From NCBI GenBank assembly GCA_007127495.1, contig SKZG01000352.1, forward strand, positions 1 through 7,073: a DNA stretch of 7,073 nt, written 5' to 3'. The DNA is from Planctomycetales bacterium (lineage in GTDB: Bacteria > Planctomycetota > Planctomycetia > Pirellulales > Thermoguttaceae). Position numbers and translations under genes: made by a program. A model generated the notes under the pieces. That model ran no database searches. It was not told the origin of the DNA and saw only the letters and a program-made list of their open reading frames with translations. This document shows positions 1 through 5,660 of this stretch, piece after piece; within the stretch, counting starts at the first letter, position 1; each line of letters begins with the position of its first letter.

Positions 1-357
1 GACCTGCTGGCGCCCATGGCGTCCTACTTCGCGAGCATGGCGGGCGCTCAGCCGACCGGAATGGGGCCGGAGGTGACACCCGCAGCGTTGAGTGCGAACG
101 CTACGGTTTCCGGGCTGGAGGTGTTTGTCGACTTGGCTGACCTGATCGACATTGAAGCGGAAGTTGCACGAAAGCGCCAGGAACTCGATAAACTGGCCGC
201 CCTCATCGTTGCCAAGGAAAAGAAGCTGGCGAATCGCAGCTTTGTGGATCGGGCCCCAGCCGCCGTCGTTCAGAAAGAGCGCGACAGCCTTGGCGAATTG
301 CGGCAGCAGCATGCCAACACGGCCCAGGGGCTTCAACAACTCGCTTCAGCGAAATGA
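1..357 (+). CDS. valS: Valyl-tRNA synthetase, C-terminal fragment
   Basis: This is the end of a class I aminoacyl-tRNA synthetase that charges tRNA-Val in the cytoplasm. Only the last 118 residues are present; the reading frame is open from base 1 and stops at TGA 355-357. The catalytic Rossmann core, with its HIGH and KMSKS motifs, lies outside the window. Residues 40-54 (EVFVDLADLIDIEAE) match the usual entry into the ValS C-terminal arm. The following stretch, about 54-113, is rich in Lys, Glu, Leu and Gln with heptad spacing, as expected for the coiled coil that contacts the tRNA. The segment KKLANRSFVDRAPAAVVQKE (about 74-93) is the typical loop between its two helices. Internal ATGs, for example at 16, are not starts. 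No terminator hairpin follows, and yacG begins 26 bases later, so the two are probably co-transcribed. The identification is secure from the arm motifs alone. Confidence 0.93.
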   Translation, partial: DLLAPMASYFASMAGAQPTGMGPEVTPAALSANATVSGLEVFVDLADLIDIEAEVARKRQELDKLAALIVAKEKKLANRSFVDRAPAAVVQKERDSLGELRQQHANTAQGLQQLASAK

Positions 358-368
358 ACGGGGCAACC

Positions 369-375
369 AGGAAGG
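369..375 (+). promoter_or_regulatory. Ribosome binding site of yacG (decides its start)
   Basis: AGGAAGG lies 8 bases before the ATG at 384. The other in-frame ATG at 354, which overlaps the valS stop as ATGA, has no purine-rich sequence in front of it. This favours 384 as the yacG start. Confidence 0.65.
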
Positions 376-383
376 CTCAGAGT

Positions 384-572
384 ATGCGCCAGTTGCAATG
401 TCCCACGTGCGGCCGGCAGTTTGAGGAACCCGCGTCCTCGTCGCTCCCGTTCTGCTCCGAGCGGTGTCGTCTGGTTGATCTCGGACGCTGGCTTGACGAG
501 CAGAACCGGCTGCCCTGCGACTGGGAAGACGAGGAGCCTCCTGAACTCACGAAGGAGCCGGAAGACGAGTGA
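384..572 (+). CDS. yacG: DNA gyrase inhibitor YacG (small Cys4 zinc protein)
   Basis: This 62-residue cytoplasmic protein belongs to the YacG family. Its E. coli member (65 residues) binds one zinc ion and inhibits gyrase by binding GyrB. The four zinc ligands are visible as C6-P-T-C9 and C24-S-E-R-C28. The family signature follows: PFCSERCRLVDLGRWLDE at residues 22-39. The tail (about 46-62) is strongly acidic, with Asp/Glu runs and a Trp, as is usual for the family. I chose ATG 384 over ATG 354 because it has a Shine-Dalgarno sequence at the right distance and gives the normal family length; the upstream extension would add ten unconserved residues. The gene follows valS by 26 bases and is probably read from the same transcript. 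It ends 29 bases before the convergent end of uvrC. The gyrase role is known for the family and is inferred here. Confidence 0.9.
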   Translation: MRQLQCPTCGRQFEEPASSSLPFCSERCRLVDLGRWLDEQNRLPCDWEDEEPPELTKEPEDE

Positions 573-578
573 GGGCTC

Positions 579-601
579 GCGGCGTGCCACTTTCCGGCCG
601 C
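579..601. terminator. Weak inverted repeat between convergent yacG and uvrC
   Basis: GCGGC (579-583) and GCCGC (597-601) form a 5-bp inverted repeat around a 13-base loop. It fills most of the 29-base gap between the yacG and uvrC stop codons. There is no run of T on either side, so it is not a classical intrinsic terminator. Its position between convergent genes is the main reason to list it. Confidence 0.25.
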
Positions 602-1957
602 CTATTCACGATCTGCCTTACGTCCTGGAAGTTGGGAGCGGCGGCGGAGCACGTGGTGGTAGTGTTGGGCGAATCGATGGGCCTCGTCGCGCACGTACTG
701 CAGCAGTCGCAGCGCGTAGCTGTGCCGGCTGAGTTGAAGCGGCTCGTCCGTATCGGGCCGAAACACCAGTTCCTCGCGTTTCGCCAGTGAAATCACCATC
801 GGCGGCGCCGTGCCCAGCGCGGCCAGGGCGGCCAACGCCGCGTGGAGCTGTCCGCGGCCTCCGTCTATCAGCAGGATGTCGGGCATGGGGTCGTTTTCCC
901 GATCGCGATGCTCGAATCGGCGGAACACGGCCTCTCGAATACTTGCTGTATCGTCGGGCCCCGTCACGCCACGGATGCGCAGTCGCCGGTAGCCCGGCTT
1001 GAACGGCAGCCCATCGAGGAATTGTACGATGCCGGCCACGGTGTCGGTGCCGCCGGTGTGGGCGATGTCGACGCCTTCGACGATTCTCGGCCTGGCGGGA
1101 AGGTGCAGCACTTTTTGTAGCCCGGCCAGGCCCCGTTTCGGATCGACGGGAAAGACCTCGGGCTGGACGTGCGTTTCCAGTTCGCCCCGGTCGTCGAGTG
1201 TTTCGAGCATCCGGATTTCGTCGCGTAGGCGGGCGGCGTCTTCAAAGCGGAGTTCCTTTGCCGCCTCGACCATCGCTGCGCGAAGCTCCTTCAGCACCGA
1301 CTCTCCTTTACCGTTGAGAAAGCGGATGAGCCGCCGGATGTCCTTGCGATACTCCTCGCGAGGGATACGCAGGTTGCACGGGGCCGTACACTGCTGGATC
1401 GACGCCAGCAGGCACGGGCGGAACCAGCGCCATCGCGGGTCCGCCTCATCGATGTCCAGCGAGCAGGTCCGGAACTTGAAGATACGTTGCAGCACTTGAA
1501 TAGCGCCCCGCAAGGCCCGCGGGTTGGTGAACGGTCCGTACAGTTTCGTACCGCGGGCTCTGGGTTGGCGTGTGAACGCCACACGGGGGAACGGTTCGCG
1601 TGTGGTGATTTCCAAATAGGGAAACGATTTCCCGTCGCGTAGGTCCTTATTGTATTTCGGCTGGATGTCCTTGATGAGCCGCGCCTCGATCAGCAAGGCG
1701 TCGATTTCGGTTTCGGCTTCGAGGCAGTCGATGTCGCGGATTTCGCGCACAAGGTTTGCGGTGCGGGGGTCGTCGGCGGCCGCCTTGAGGAAGTAGCTCC
1801 CTGCCCGGTTTCGGAGATTCTTCGCCTTGCCAACGTAAATCACCCGGCCGCCGGTGTCCTTCATCAGGTACACGCCGGGTGTCTGCGGGAAGGTGCGAAC
1901 CTTCTCGGCGGCTTGCGAGTTGTCGGTTGGTTGCGAAGATTCCGGCATGATGAACAC
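602..1957 (-). CDS. uvrC: Excinuclease ABC subunit C, compact form without HhH domain
   Basis: UvrC makes the two incisions flanking a DNA lesion in UvrABC nucleotide excision repair. The 451-residue protein has the GIY-YIG nuclease (about 26-103: Y30, Y41 in YVGKAKNLRNR, metal ligand E91, N103). Next come four cysteines, C165, C182, C190 and C194, in the place of the UvrC 4Fe-4S cluster. A UVR motif for UvrB contact follows (about 222-256). The RNase H-like endonuclease (about 290-440) carries D297 in EGVDIAH, D365 in LLIDGG and H427 in RDEAHRFA, so both nuclease centres look intact. Typical UvrC is about 600 residues. Here the roughly 100-residue segment between UVR and the RNase H part is almost absent, and the chain ends just after the RNase H domain without the helix-hairpin-helix pair. 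I chose the GTG start at 1957 because AGGGAG lies 7 bases upstream; ATG 1948 would shorten the protein by three residues. Confidence 0.93.
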   Translation of the reverse strand: MFIMPESSQPTDNSQAAEKVRTFPQTPGVYLMKDTGGRVIYVGKAKNLRNRAGSYFLKAAADDPRTANLVREIRDIDCLEAETEIDALLIEARLIKDIQPKYNKDLRDGKSFPYLEITTREPFPRVAFTRQPRARGTKLYGPFTNPRALRGAIQVLQRIFKFRTCSLDIDEADPRWRWFRPCLLASIQQCTAPCNLRIPREEYRKDIRRLIRFLNGKGESVLKELRAAMVEAAKELRFEDAARLRDEIRMLETLDDRGELETHVQPEVFPVDPKRGLAGLQKVLHLPARPRIVEGVDIAHTGGTDTVAGIVQFLDGLPFKPGYRRLRIRGVTGPDDTASIREAVFRRFEHRDRENDPMPDILLIDGGRGQLHAALAALAALGTAPPMVISLAKREELVFRPDTDEPLQLSRHSYALRLLQYVRDEAHRFAQHYHHVLRRRSQLPGRKADRE

Positions 1958-1964
1958 TCACGGA

Positions 1965-1970
1965 CTCCCT
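1965..1970 (-). promoter_or_regulatory. Ribosome binding site of uvrC (supports a GTG start)
   Basis: On the minus strand AGGGAG lies 7 bases before GTG 1957 and 16 bases before ATG 1948. The spacing favours the GTG start. Confidence 0.6.
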
Positions 1971-1976
1971 ATAGGT

Positions 1977-1985
1977 ATTGTACCA
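1977..1985 (-). promoter_or_regulatory. Extended -10 promoter element of uvrC
   Basis: The minus strand reads TGGTACAAT, an extended -10 element (TGN plus TACAAT, five of six bases matching TATAAT). It sits 19 bases before the GTG start. Initiation would fall near 1970, giving a very short leader that starts about at the Shine-Dalgarno sequence. A CTGACA at 2006-2011 resembles a -35 box but is 23 bases away, which is too far for a normal sigma-70 pair. The element therefore rests on the extended -10 alone. Confidence 0.45.
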
Positions 1986-2062
1986 GATAACCGCACACAC
2001 GGGGCTGTCAGTATTTCAGACGAGTTTGCGACACCCCACTTCCGGCGAAGTCATATTCCGTG

Positions 2063-2068
2063 TATGAT
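2063..2068 (+). promoter_or_regulatory. Possible -10 box for the SMP-30 family gene
   Basis: TATGAT (five of six bases matching TATAAT) lies 51 bases before the chosen start at 2120, within the 162-base divergent spacer shared with uvrC. At 17-base spacing the -35 position (2040-2045, TTCCGG) is a poor match, so this is a tentative call. Confidence 0.3.
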
Positions 2069-2119
2069 TCCGGCCCGTATGGCGTTTATGCACAGCCACA
2101 CTCTACCGCAGGTGCGTCC

Positions 2120-2992
2120 ATGGAAGTGGAACTGGTTCTCGATGCGAAGGCCGTTTTGGGGGAGGGCGCCCTTTGGCATGCGCCCTCGCAGCGCCTCTTC
2201 TGGGTCGACATCGAACGGCACGAAGTCCACGTCCTCGACCCGGCGACGGGAAGCGACCGGGGCATCGACATCGGCCAAAAGGTGAGCACGATTGTCGTGC
2301 GTCGTAGCGGTGGACTCGTTATGGCCGTGCAACACGGTTTTGCGACTCTCGATCTCGAAACCGAGCAAGTCGGCGTCCTGTGCGAGCCGGAATCCCCCCG
2401 GGCCGACACCCGCTTCAACGACGGAAAGTGCGACCCTGCGGGCCGCTTCTGGGCCGGCACCATGAGCCTGACCCGAACGCGCGGCGCCGCCAACTTGTGG
2501 CGGCTCGATCCCGACTTGAGGGTCGAGTGCATGTTGGACGACGTGACCACCTCGAATGGAATCGTCTGGAGCCTTGACCACCGTACCATGTACTACATTG
2601 ACACTCCAACGCGCAGGGTGACTGCGTTCGATTACGTGGTGGAGACAGGCGGCATCGCCAATCGCCGGGACGTTGTGCTATTTCCCGAAGGGGCAGGAAG
2701 CCCCGACGGCATGGCCATCGACGCGCGTGGAATGCTGTGGATCGCTCAATTCCGTGCCGGTCGGGTAAGCTGCTGGGATCCGGTCGGCGGCACGATGCTC
2801 CAGGCCGTCGATTTGCCGGTCACCAAAGTCACGTCCTGCGCGTTTGGCGGCCCAAACCTCGACGAACTGTACATCACGACCGCCCGGATTGACTTAACCG
2901 AGGAGGAACTCAGCCATCAGCCGCACGCCGGAGGACTATTCCGTGTGCGGCCGGGTGTGCAGGGAGTCGGGTCCTTCGAATTCGCCGGATAA
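2120..2992 (+). CDS. SMP-30/gluconolactonase/LRE family sugar-lactone hydrolase
   Basis: This 290-residue protein matches the SMP-30 (regucalcin)/gluconolactonase family, six-bladed propellers that hydrolyse aldonolactones using one divalent metal. All four expected metal ligands can be placed: E15 in LGEGALW, N100 in RFNDGKCDPAGRFWAGTM, N146 in SNGIVWS, and D196 in GSPDGMAID. Length is close to human regucalcin (299). There is no signal peptide, so it is probably cytoplasmic. I chose ATG 2120 because homology begins at once (MEVELVLDAKAVLGEGALWH) and a weak AGGTG sits 5 bases upstream. The upstream in-frame GTG at 2060 would add 20 residues that look like untranslated spacer. The gene is divergent from uvrC and convergent with the WD40 gene, so it is probably transcribed alone. 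Family members also act on other sugar lactones or phosphotriesters, and the substrate cannot be read from the sequence. Confidence 0.9.
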   Translation: MEVELVLDAKAVLGEGALWHAPSQRLFWVDIERHEVHVLDPATGSDRGIDIGQKVSTIVVRRSGGLVMAVQHGFATLDLETEQVGVLCEPESPRADTRFNDGKCDPAGRFWAGTMSLTRTRGAANLWRLDPDLRVECMLDDVTTSNGIVWSLDHRTMYYIDTPTRRVTAFDYVVETGGIANRRDVVLFPEGAGSPDGMAIDARGMLWIAQFRAGRVSCWDPVGGTMLQAVDLPVTKVTSCAFGGPNLDELYITTARIDLTEEELSHQPHAGGLFRVRPGVQGVGSFEFAG

Positions 2993-3032
2993 CCGCGAGC
3001 GACTCGCCCGCGTCCCCCGGGGCAGGTCTTTT

Positions 3033-3070
3033 CGATAGGAAGCACGCGCCGGAACGGGCGAACCCTATCG
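3033..3070. terminator. Hairpin between convergent genes, overlapping the WD40 stop codon
   Basis: CGATAGG (3033-3039) and CCTATCG (3064-3070) form a perfect 7-bp stem. Inside it CGCC and GGCG can form a second 4-bp stem over a 6-base loop. The gap between the SMP-30 gene (ends 2992) and the WD40 gene (ends 3065) is only 72 bases, and the outer stem includes the WD40 TAG codon at 3065-3067. A TTTT at 3075-3078 follows four bases after the stem on the plus strand, so it could end the SMP-30 transcript. On the minus strand no T-run follows. A second small hairpin, GCGAG/CTCGC at 2995-3007, lies right after the SMP-30 stop. Confidence 0.4.
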
Positions 3071-5167
3071 CGGCTTTTCGTACGTGCCGTCGAATGCCAG
3101 GCCCGATGCCGTCAGGGGCAGTCGCCAGAGAATAACGCTCTCGCCGCGCGCGGTGAGGACAAACCGGTTATCCGCCAGAAGCGTGGACAGCCCGCCGGCG
3201 TCGTCGAAGTCAGCCATTTCCCGGCCGGTAGCGACCTCCCACATCTTCAGCCCGCCGCCGGTCGAGATCGCGTAACGAGCATTGTCGGTCAAAGCCACTC
3301 CATAGACGTTGCCCCGGTGTACAACCCGATGGATTTCGCGGCCCGTGGTGACGTCCCACAGTCGGGCCATCCGATCGTCGCCGCCGGAGATGGCGAGCCG
3401 CCCGTCCCGAGAAAGGGCGATGGATCGTACGTGGTCCGTGTGGCCTCGGAACGACACGATTTGCCGGCCGGTTGGGATTTGCAGTACGCGGGCGGTCCGG
3501 TCGGTACTGGCAGTGCCGACAAGTCGCTCGTCGCCGGAAAAGCAGACACCTTCCACCCAGCCACCCGAACCTTGGAAACGCACCAATTCCATCCTCCTTG
3601 CCAGGTCCCACAGTTTGACGCCGTTGTCGGTTCCCACCAGGAGGCGTTGGGCGTCCTGCGATAAGACCTGCGTAAACTGCCATCCGGTCACCGGGATGGC
3701 CTGGATCTCCTTGCCGGCGGTCAGATCGACGACGCGTAGAACGGGATCCTGGCCGCCGCACACGGCCAGCCGGCCATCGGGCGAGATCGCCACGCCATAG
3801 AGAGTCTTCCCGAATTGGACGTTCACAACCTCTTCACCACTGGCCGTGTCCCAACACACGAGCCGGCCATCCCAGCCGACCGCGGCGCACCGGCGGCCAT
3901 CGGCCGATGCGGTGATGCGCGTGACCTGCGCACCGAACGCATATTCCCGCACCTTTCCCACCGGGATGTGTTCCGGCGATTCGAGGCCGATATCGGGCGG
4001 CTGCACCTGACTTCTAACCTTTCGAGCCGGAGGGCGAGCTTTCGGGGGCGCATGCGCCGCCGGTTCGGAAGTTTTCGGGGCGTTGGCGGCGAGTTCGCAC
4101 AGCCGCTTCGCAACCTTCGCCTTGAGCAACGGGCTGTTTAACTGCGGTCGCGCCCGCTCGTACCAGTAGGCTGCCCTTGCCAAGAGCGCCGACTGCGAAT
4201 CCTGATTGCCCGTTTGGGCCAGGGCCCACCATGCGTCGGCCAGGTCGACCTGGGCAGCCGGATCGGCAGGCGGGTGATTCAGTTCGCGCTGGGCCAGCGT
4301 CTTGATTTCCGGGTCAGAGCCTTTAGTCAAATGCGGGAAGGCCCTTTCCCAATCGTGCCGGACGATGCCGTACCACCGACCGACCGTCGTGTTCGCTGCC
4401 TCATCGTCGGGGGTGGTTTCGAGCGCAGCCTGCGCCTCCAGGACCGATTTCCATCGTTCATGCATTTCCGAAACCTCGCGGCGGCGTCGTAGGGCTTCGA
4501 CGCGAAAAGGGCGCCCCGCCGAGGCTTGGCATGCGCGGTATACCGACGCGGAAAGCGCTTCAGCCAAATCAAACCGTTCGTTGGCCACTGCCTCGTCAAT
4601 CACACTGGCCGCGGCTGCTGCCAGCGAGGCGATTCGCCCTTCGACGACGGCATCTTTCGCGAACCTGTGAAGCATGGCGGCCTGAGCTGCGAGCCGGTCG
4701 ACCTGGAATTGTTCCGCGATTTGCGCTACGAGCGCCAGCATGCGCTGCGCATCGCCCCCCTCGGAAGCCAACTCGGAAGCCCGGCGCAGCAGGACGAAAC
4801 GCTCATCCTCGTTCTGGGCCTTCTCGGCCATAGTGGCTAGCTTCTTCGATAATGAGACCTTCGCATCCGGTTCCCTCACGGCCTTGGTCTGGAAGGTCTC
4901 GTCGAGTACGCGGAGAAGGTTTTGTTGAACTGCACGATCCGGTACTCGTGCCTTCCTCGGCGCGCCGGCCGGCTGAATGTGCGCGGCTCTCTCGCTGGTT
5001 GCGCCGGCTGTTTCAGCCGCAGCGTGAGTGGAATGGCCCCATGCGATGGCAACCACCGTGATCCCCAGGGCAACGACCATCACCATCGGCATGGGGCGGC
5101 TCCGCAACGGCTCAAGGCGAGGAGGCGTCGCAAACAACGCGTCGGGCGGCGCGAAGGGTTTGGGCAT
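3065..5167 (-). CDS. Membrane-anchored WD40 propeller protein with planctomycete helical domain
   Basis: This 700-residue protein has no catalytic motif that I recognise. Residues 1-25 are polar and basic, and 26-43 (PMPMVMVVALGITVVAIAW) form one hydrophobic helix, read as a signal anchor with the rest outside the cytoplasm. Residues about 77-360 are alpha-helical, TPR-like in composition, with motifs that I recall from many planctomycete proteins: WYGIVRHDWERAFPHLTKGSD (263-285, shown in part), DLADAWWALA (308-317) and ARAAYWYERARPQL (330-343). A Pro/Ala/Lys linker (361-400) follows. Seven WD-type repeats fill about 404-684, with strand ends LVCWD, LRVVD, VKLWD, ARVLQ, ARLWD, LKMWE and VILWR, enough for a closed seven-bladed propeller. 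ATG 5167 is chosen over the open frame up to 5509 because AAAAGG lies 7 bases upstream and a strong promoter lies between. It is probably a scaffold for protein contacts; its partner is unknown. Confidence 0.85.
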   Translation of the reverse strand: MPKPFAPPDALFATPPRLEPLRSRPMPMVMVVALGITVVAIAWGHSTHAAAETAGATSERAAHIQPAGAPRKARVPDRAVQQNLLRVLDETFQTKAVREPDAKVSLSKKLATMAEKAQNEDERFVLLRRASELASEGGDAQRMLALVAQIAEQFQVDRLAAQAAMLHRFAKDAVVEGRIASLAAAAASVIDEAVANERFDLAEALSASVYRACQASAGRPFRVEALRRRREVSEMHERWKSVLEAQAALETTPDDEAANTTVGRWYGIVRHDWERAFPHLTKGSDPEIKTLAQRELNHPPADPAAQVDLADAWWALAQTGNQDSQSALLARAAYWYERARPQLNSPLLKAKVAKRLCELAANAPKTSEPAAHAPPKARPPARKVRSQVQPPDIGLESPEHIPVGKVREYAFGAQVTRITASADGRRCAAVGWDGRLVCWDTASGEEVVNVQFGKTLYGVAISPDGRLAVCGGQDPVLRVVDLTAGKEIQAIPVTGWQFTQVLSQDAQRLLVGTDNGVKLWDLARRMELVRFQGSGGWVEGVCFSGDERLVGTASTDRTARVLQIPTGRQIVSFRGHTDHVRSIALSRDGRLAISGGDDRMARLWDVTTGREIHRVVHRGNVYGVALTDNARYAISTGGGLKMWEVATGREMADFDDAGGLSTLLADNRFVLTARGESVILWRLPLTASGLAFDGTYEKPR

Positions 5168-5174
5168 GGTCAAG

Positions 5175-5180
5175 CCTTTT
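5175..5180 (-). promoter_or_regulatory. Ribosome binding site of the WD40 gene (decides its start)
   Basis: On the minus strand AAAAGG precedes ATG 5167 by 7 bases. The frame stays open for 114 more codons upstream, so this site and the promoter at 5228-5255 are what fix the start. Confidence 0.55.
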
Positions 5181-5227
5181 GGGTAAACGGTGCGCTCCAC
5201 GGAAACTCGGGGGAACTGGCCCCAGAA

Positions 5228-5255
5228 AGTATAGCAGAAAGGTCGTAACTGTTCA
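5228..5255 (-). promoter_or_regulatory. Sigma-70-like promoter of the WD40 gene
   Basis: The minus strand carries TGCTATACT (5236-5228), an extended -10 with five of six bases matching TATAAT. A TGAACA at 5255-5250 matches the -35 consensus at four of six positions, with a 16-base spacer. Transcription would begin near 5221, giving a leader of about 54 bases. This is the best promoter in the window. Confidence 0.55.
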
Positions 5256-5354
5256 CGGGGCGGCGCAGGCAGTCTTCTCGGCTCCATGCGAAGGGGACAG
5301 CCCTGGGGTTTTCCATTGGTGCATGTCGACGCCAAGGGATGTGATCCTGGTCCC

Positions 5355-5375
5355 GCGCCGCGAGCCTCGCGCCGC
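5355..5375. repeat. Near-perfect 21-base palindrome / hairpin
   Basis: Around a GCC loop at 5364-5366, five base pairs (CGCGA/TCGCG) are followed by one C-C mismatch and three more pairs (GCG/CGC). The structure is strong for its size. It has no T-run and lies about 190 bases upstream of the WD40 start and 290 bases upstream of the ABC-F start, so its role could be a protein-binding site, an RNA element or none. Confidence 0.4.
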
Positions 5376-5660
5376 AAGAATGCCGGATTGCCTGCCCGAG
5401 GTGCAGTCCAGTCGGCCGCCCGGCCTGGGGGTCGGTCGGTGTTTCCTGTGGCGAAGCCAGGAGGGGGGCGGAAAAATTGCACACCCAAGAGACGGACCGC
5501 CGGTACCATTCACGATTCCGGTAAGGTAGACTGTTCTCGTCGGTCTCTGCGAAGGAACGGTGCCCTTTGTATCCCCTTACCGGCCGAAACGGGCCGTTGC
5601 ACAAGAAGGAAGCGTTCGCTACCGCCATTTCTCTGGAGGCATCGCCGCCGCAATTCCATT

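Larger units (their letters stand above)
5168..5660. other. 493-base divergent spacer without a credible gene
   Basis: This stretch separates the divergent WD40 and ABC-F genes. It holds the WD40 promoter and ribosome binding site at one end. Frames on both strands stay open across it, but they overlap each other, have low-complexity composition and show no family motif, so I treat them as chance in GC-rich DNA. It contains a near-palindrome at 5355-5375, a smaller hairpin CGGCC/GGCCG at 5581-5596, and two short REP-like motifs at 5290-5304 and 5551-5567. I found no clear promoter for the ABC-F gene; TAGACT at 5527-5532 is a weak -10 candidate. GGAGG at 5635-5639 is 21 bases from the ABC-F start, too far for a normal Shine-Dalgarno sequence. 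Confidence 0.6.

Noticed and set aside
354..383. ATG 354 as the yacG start, overlapping the valS stop as ATGA
   Set aside because: Coupled starts of this type are common, but no ribosome binding site precedes it, the extra ten residues are unconserved, and ATG 384 has AGGAAGG at 8 bases.
333..590. Minus-strand frame downstream of uvrC as a detached HhH domain
   Set aside because: Its translation shows no helix-hairpin-helix pattern and it is antisense to yacG.
999..1499. 166-codon plus-strand frame inside uvrC
   Set aside because: It is Ser/Arg-rich and lies opposite conserved UvrC domains, so it is a shadow of the real gene.
2060..2119. GTG 2060 as the start of the SMP-30 gene
   Set aside because: The added 20 residues have no family similarity, and the GTG lies just before a possible -10 box. 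Homology begins at ATG 2120.
5168..5509. N-terminal extension of the WD40 protein by 114 residues
   Set aside because: The frame is open, but the extension is low-complexity Pro/Arg-rich sequence, places the anchor helix in the interior, and spans the strong promoter at 5228-5255. A good ribosome binding site precedes ATG 5167.
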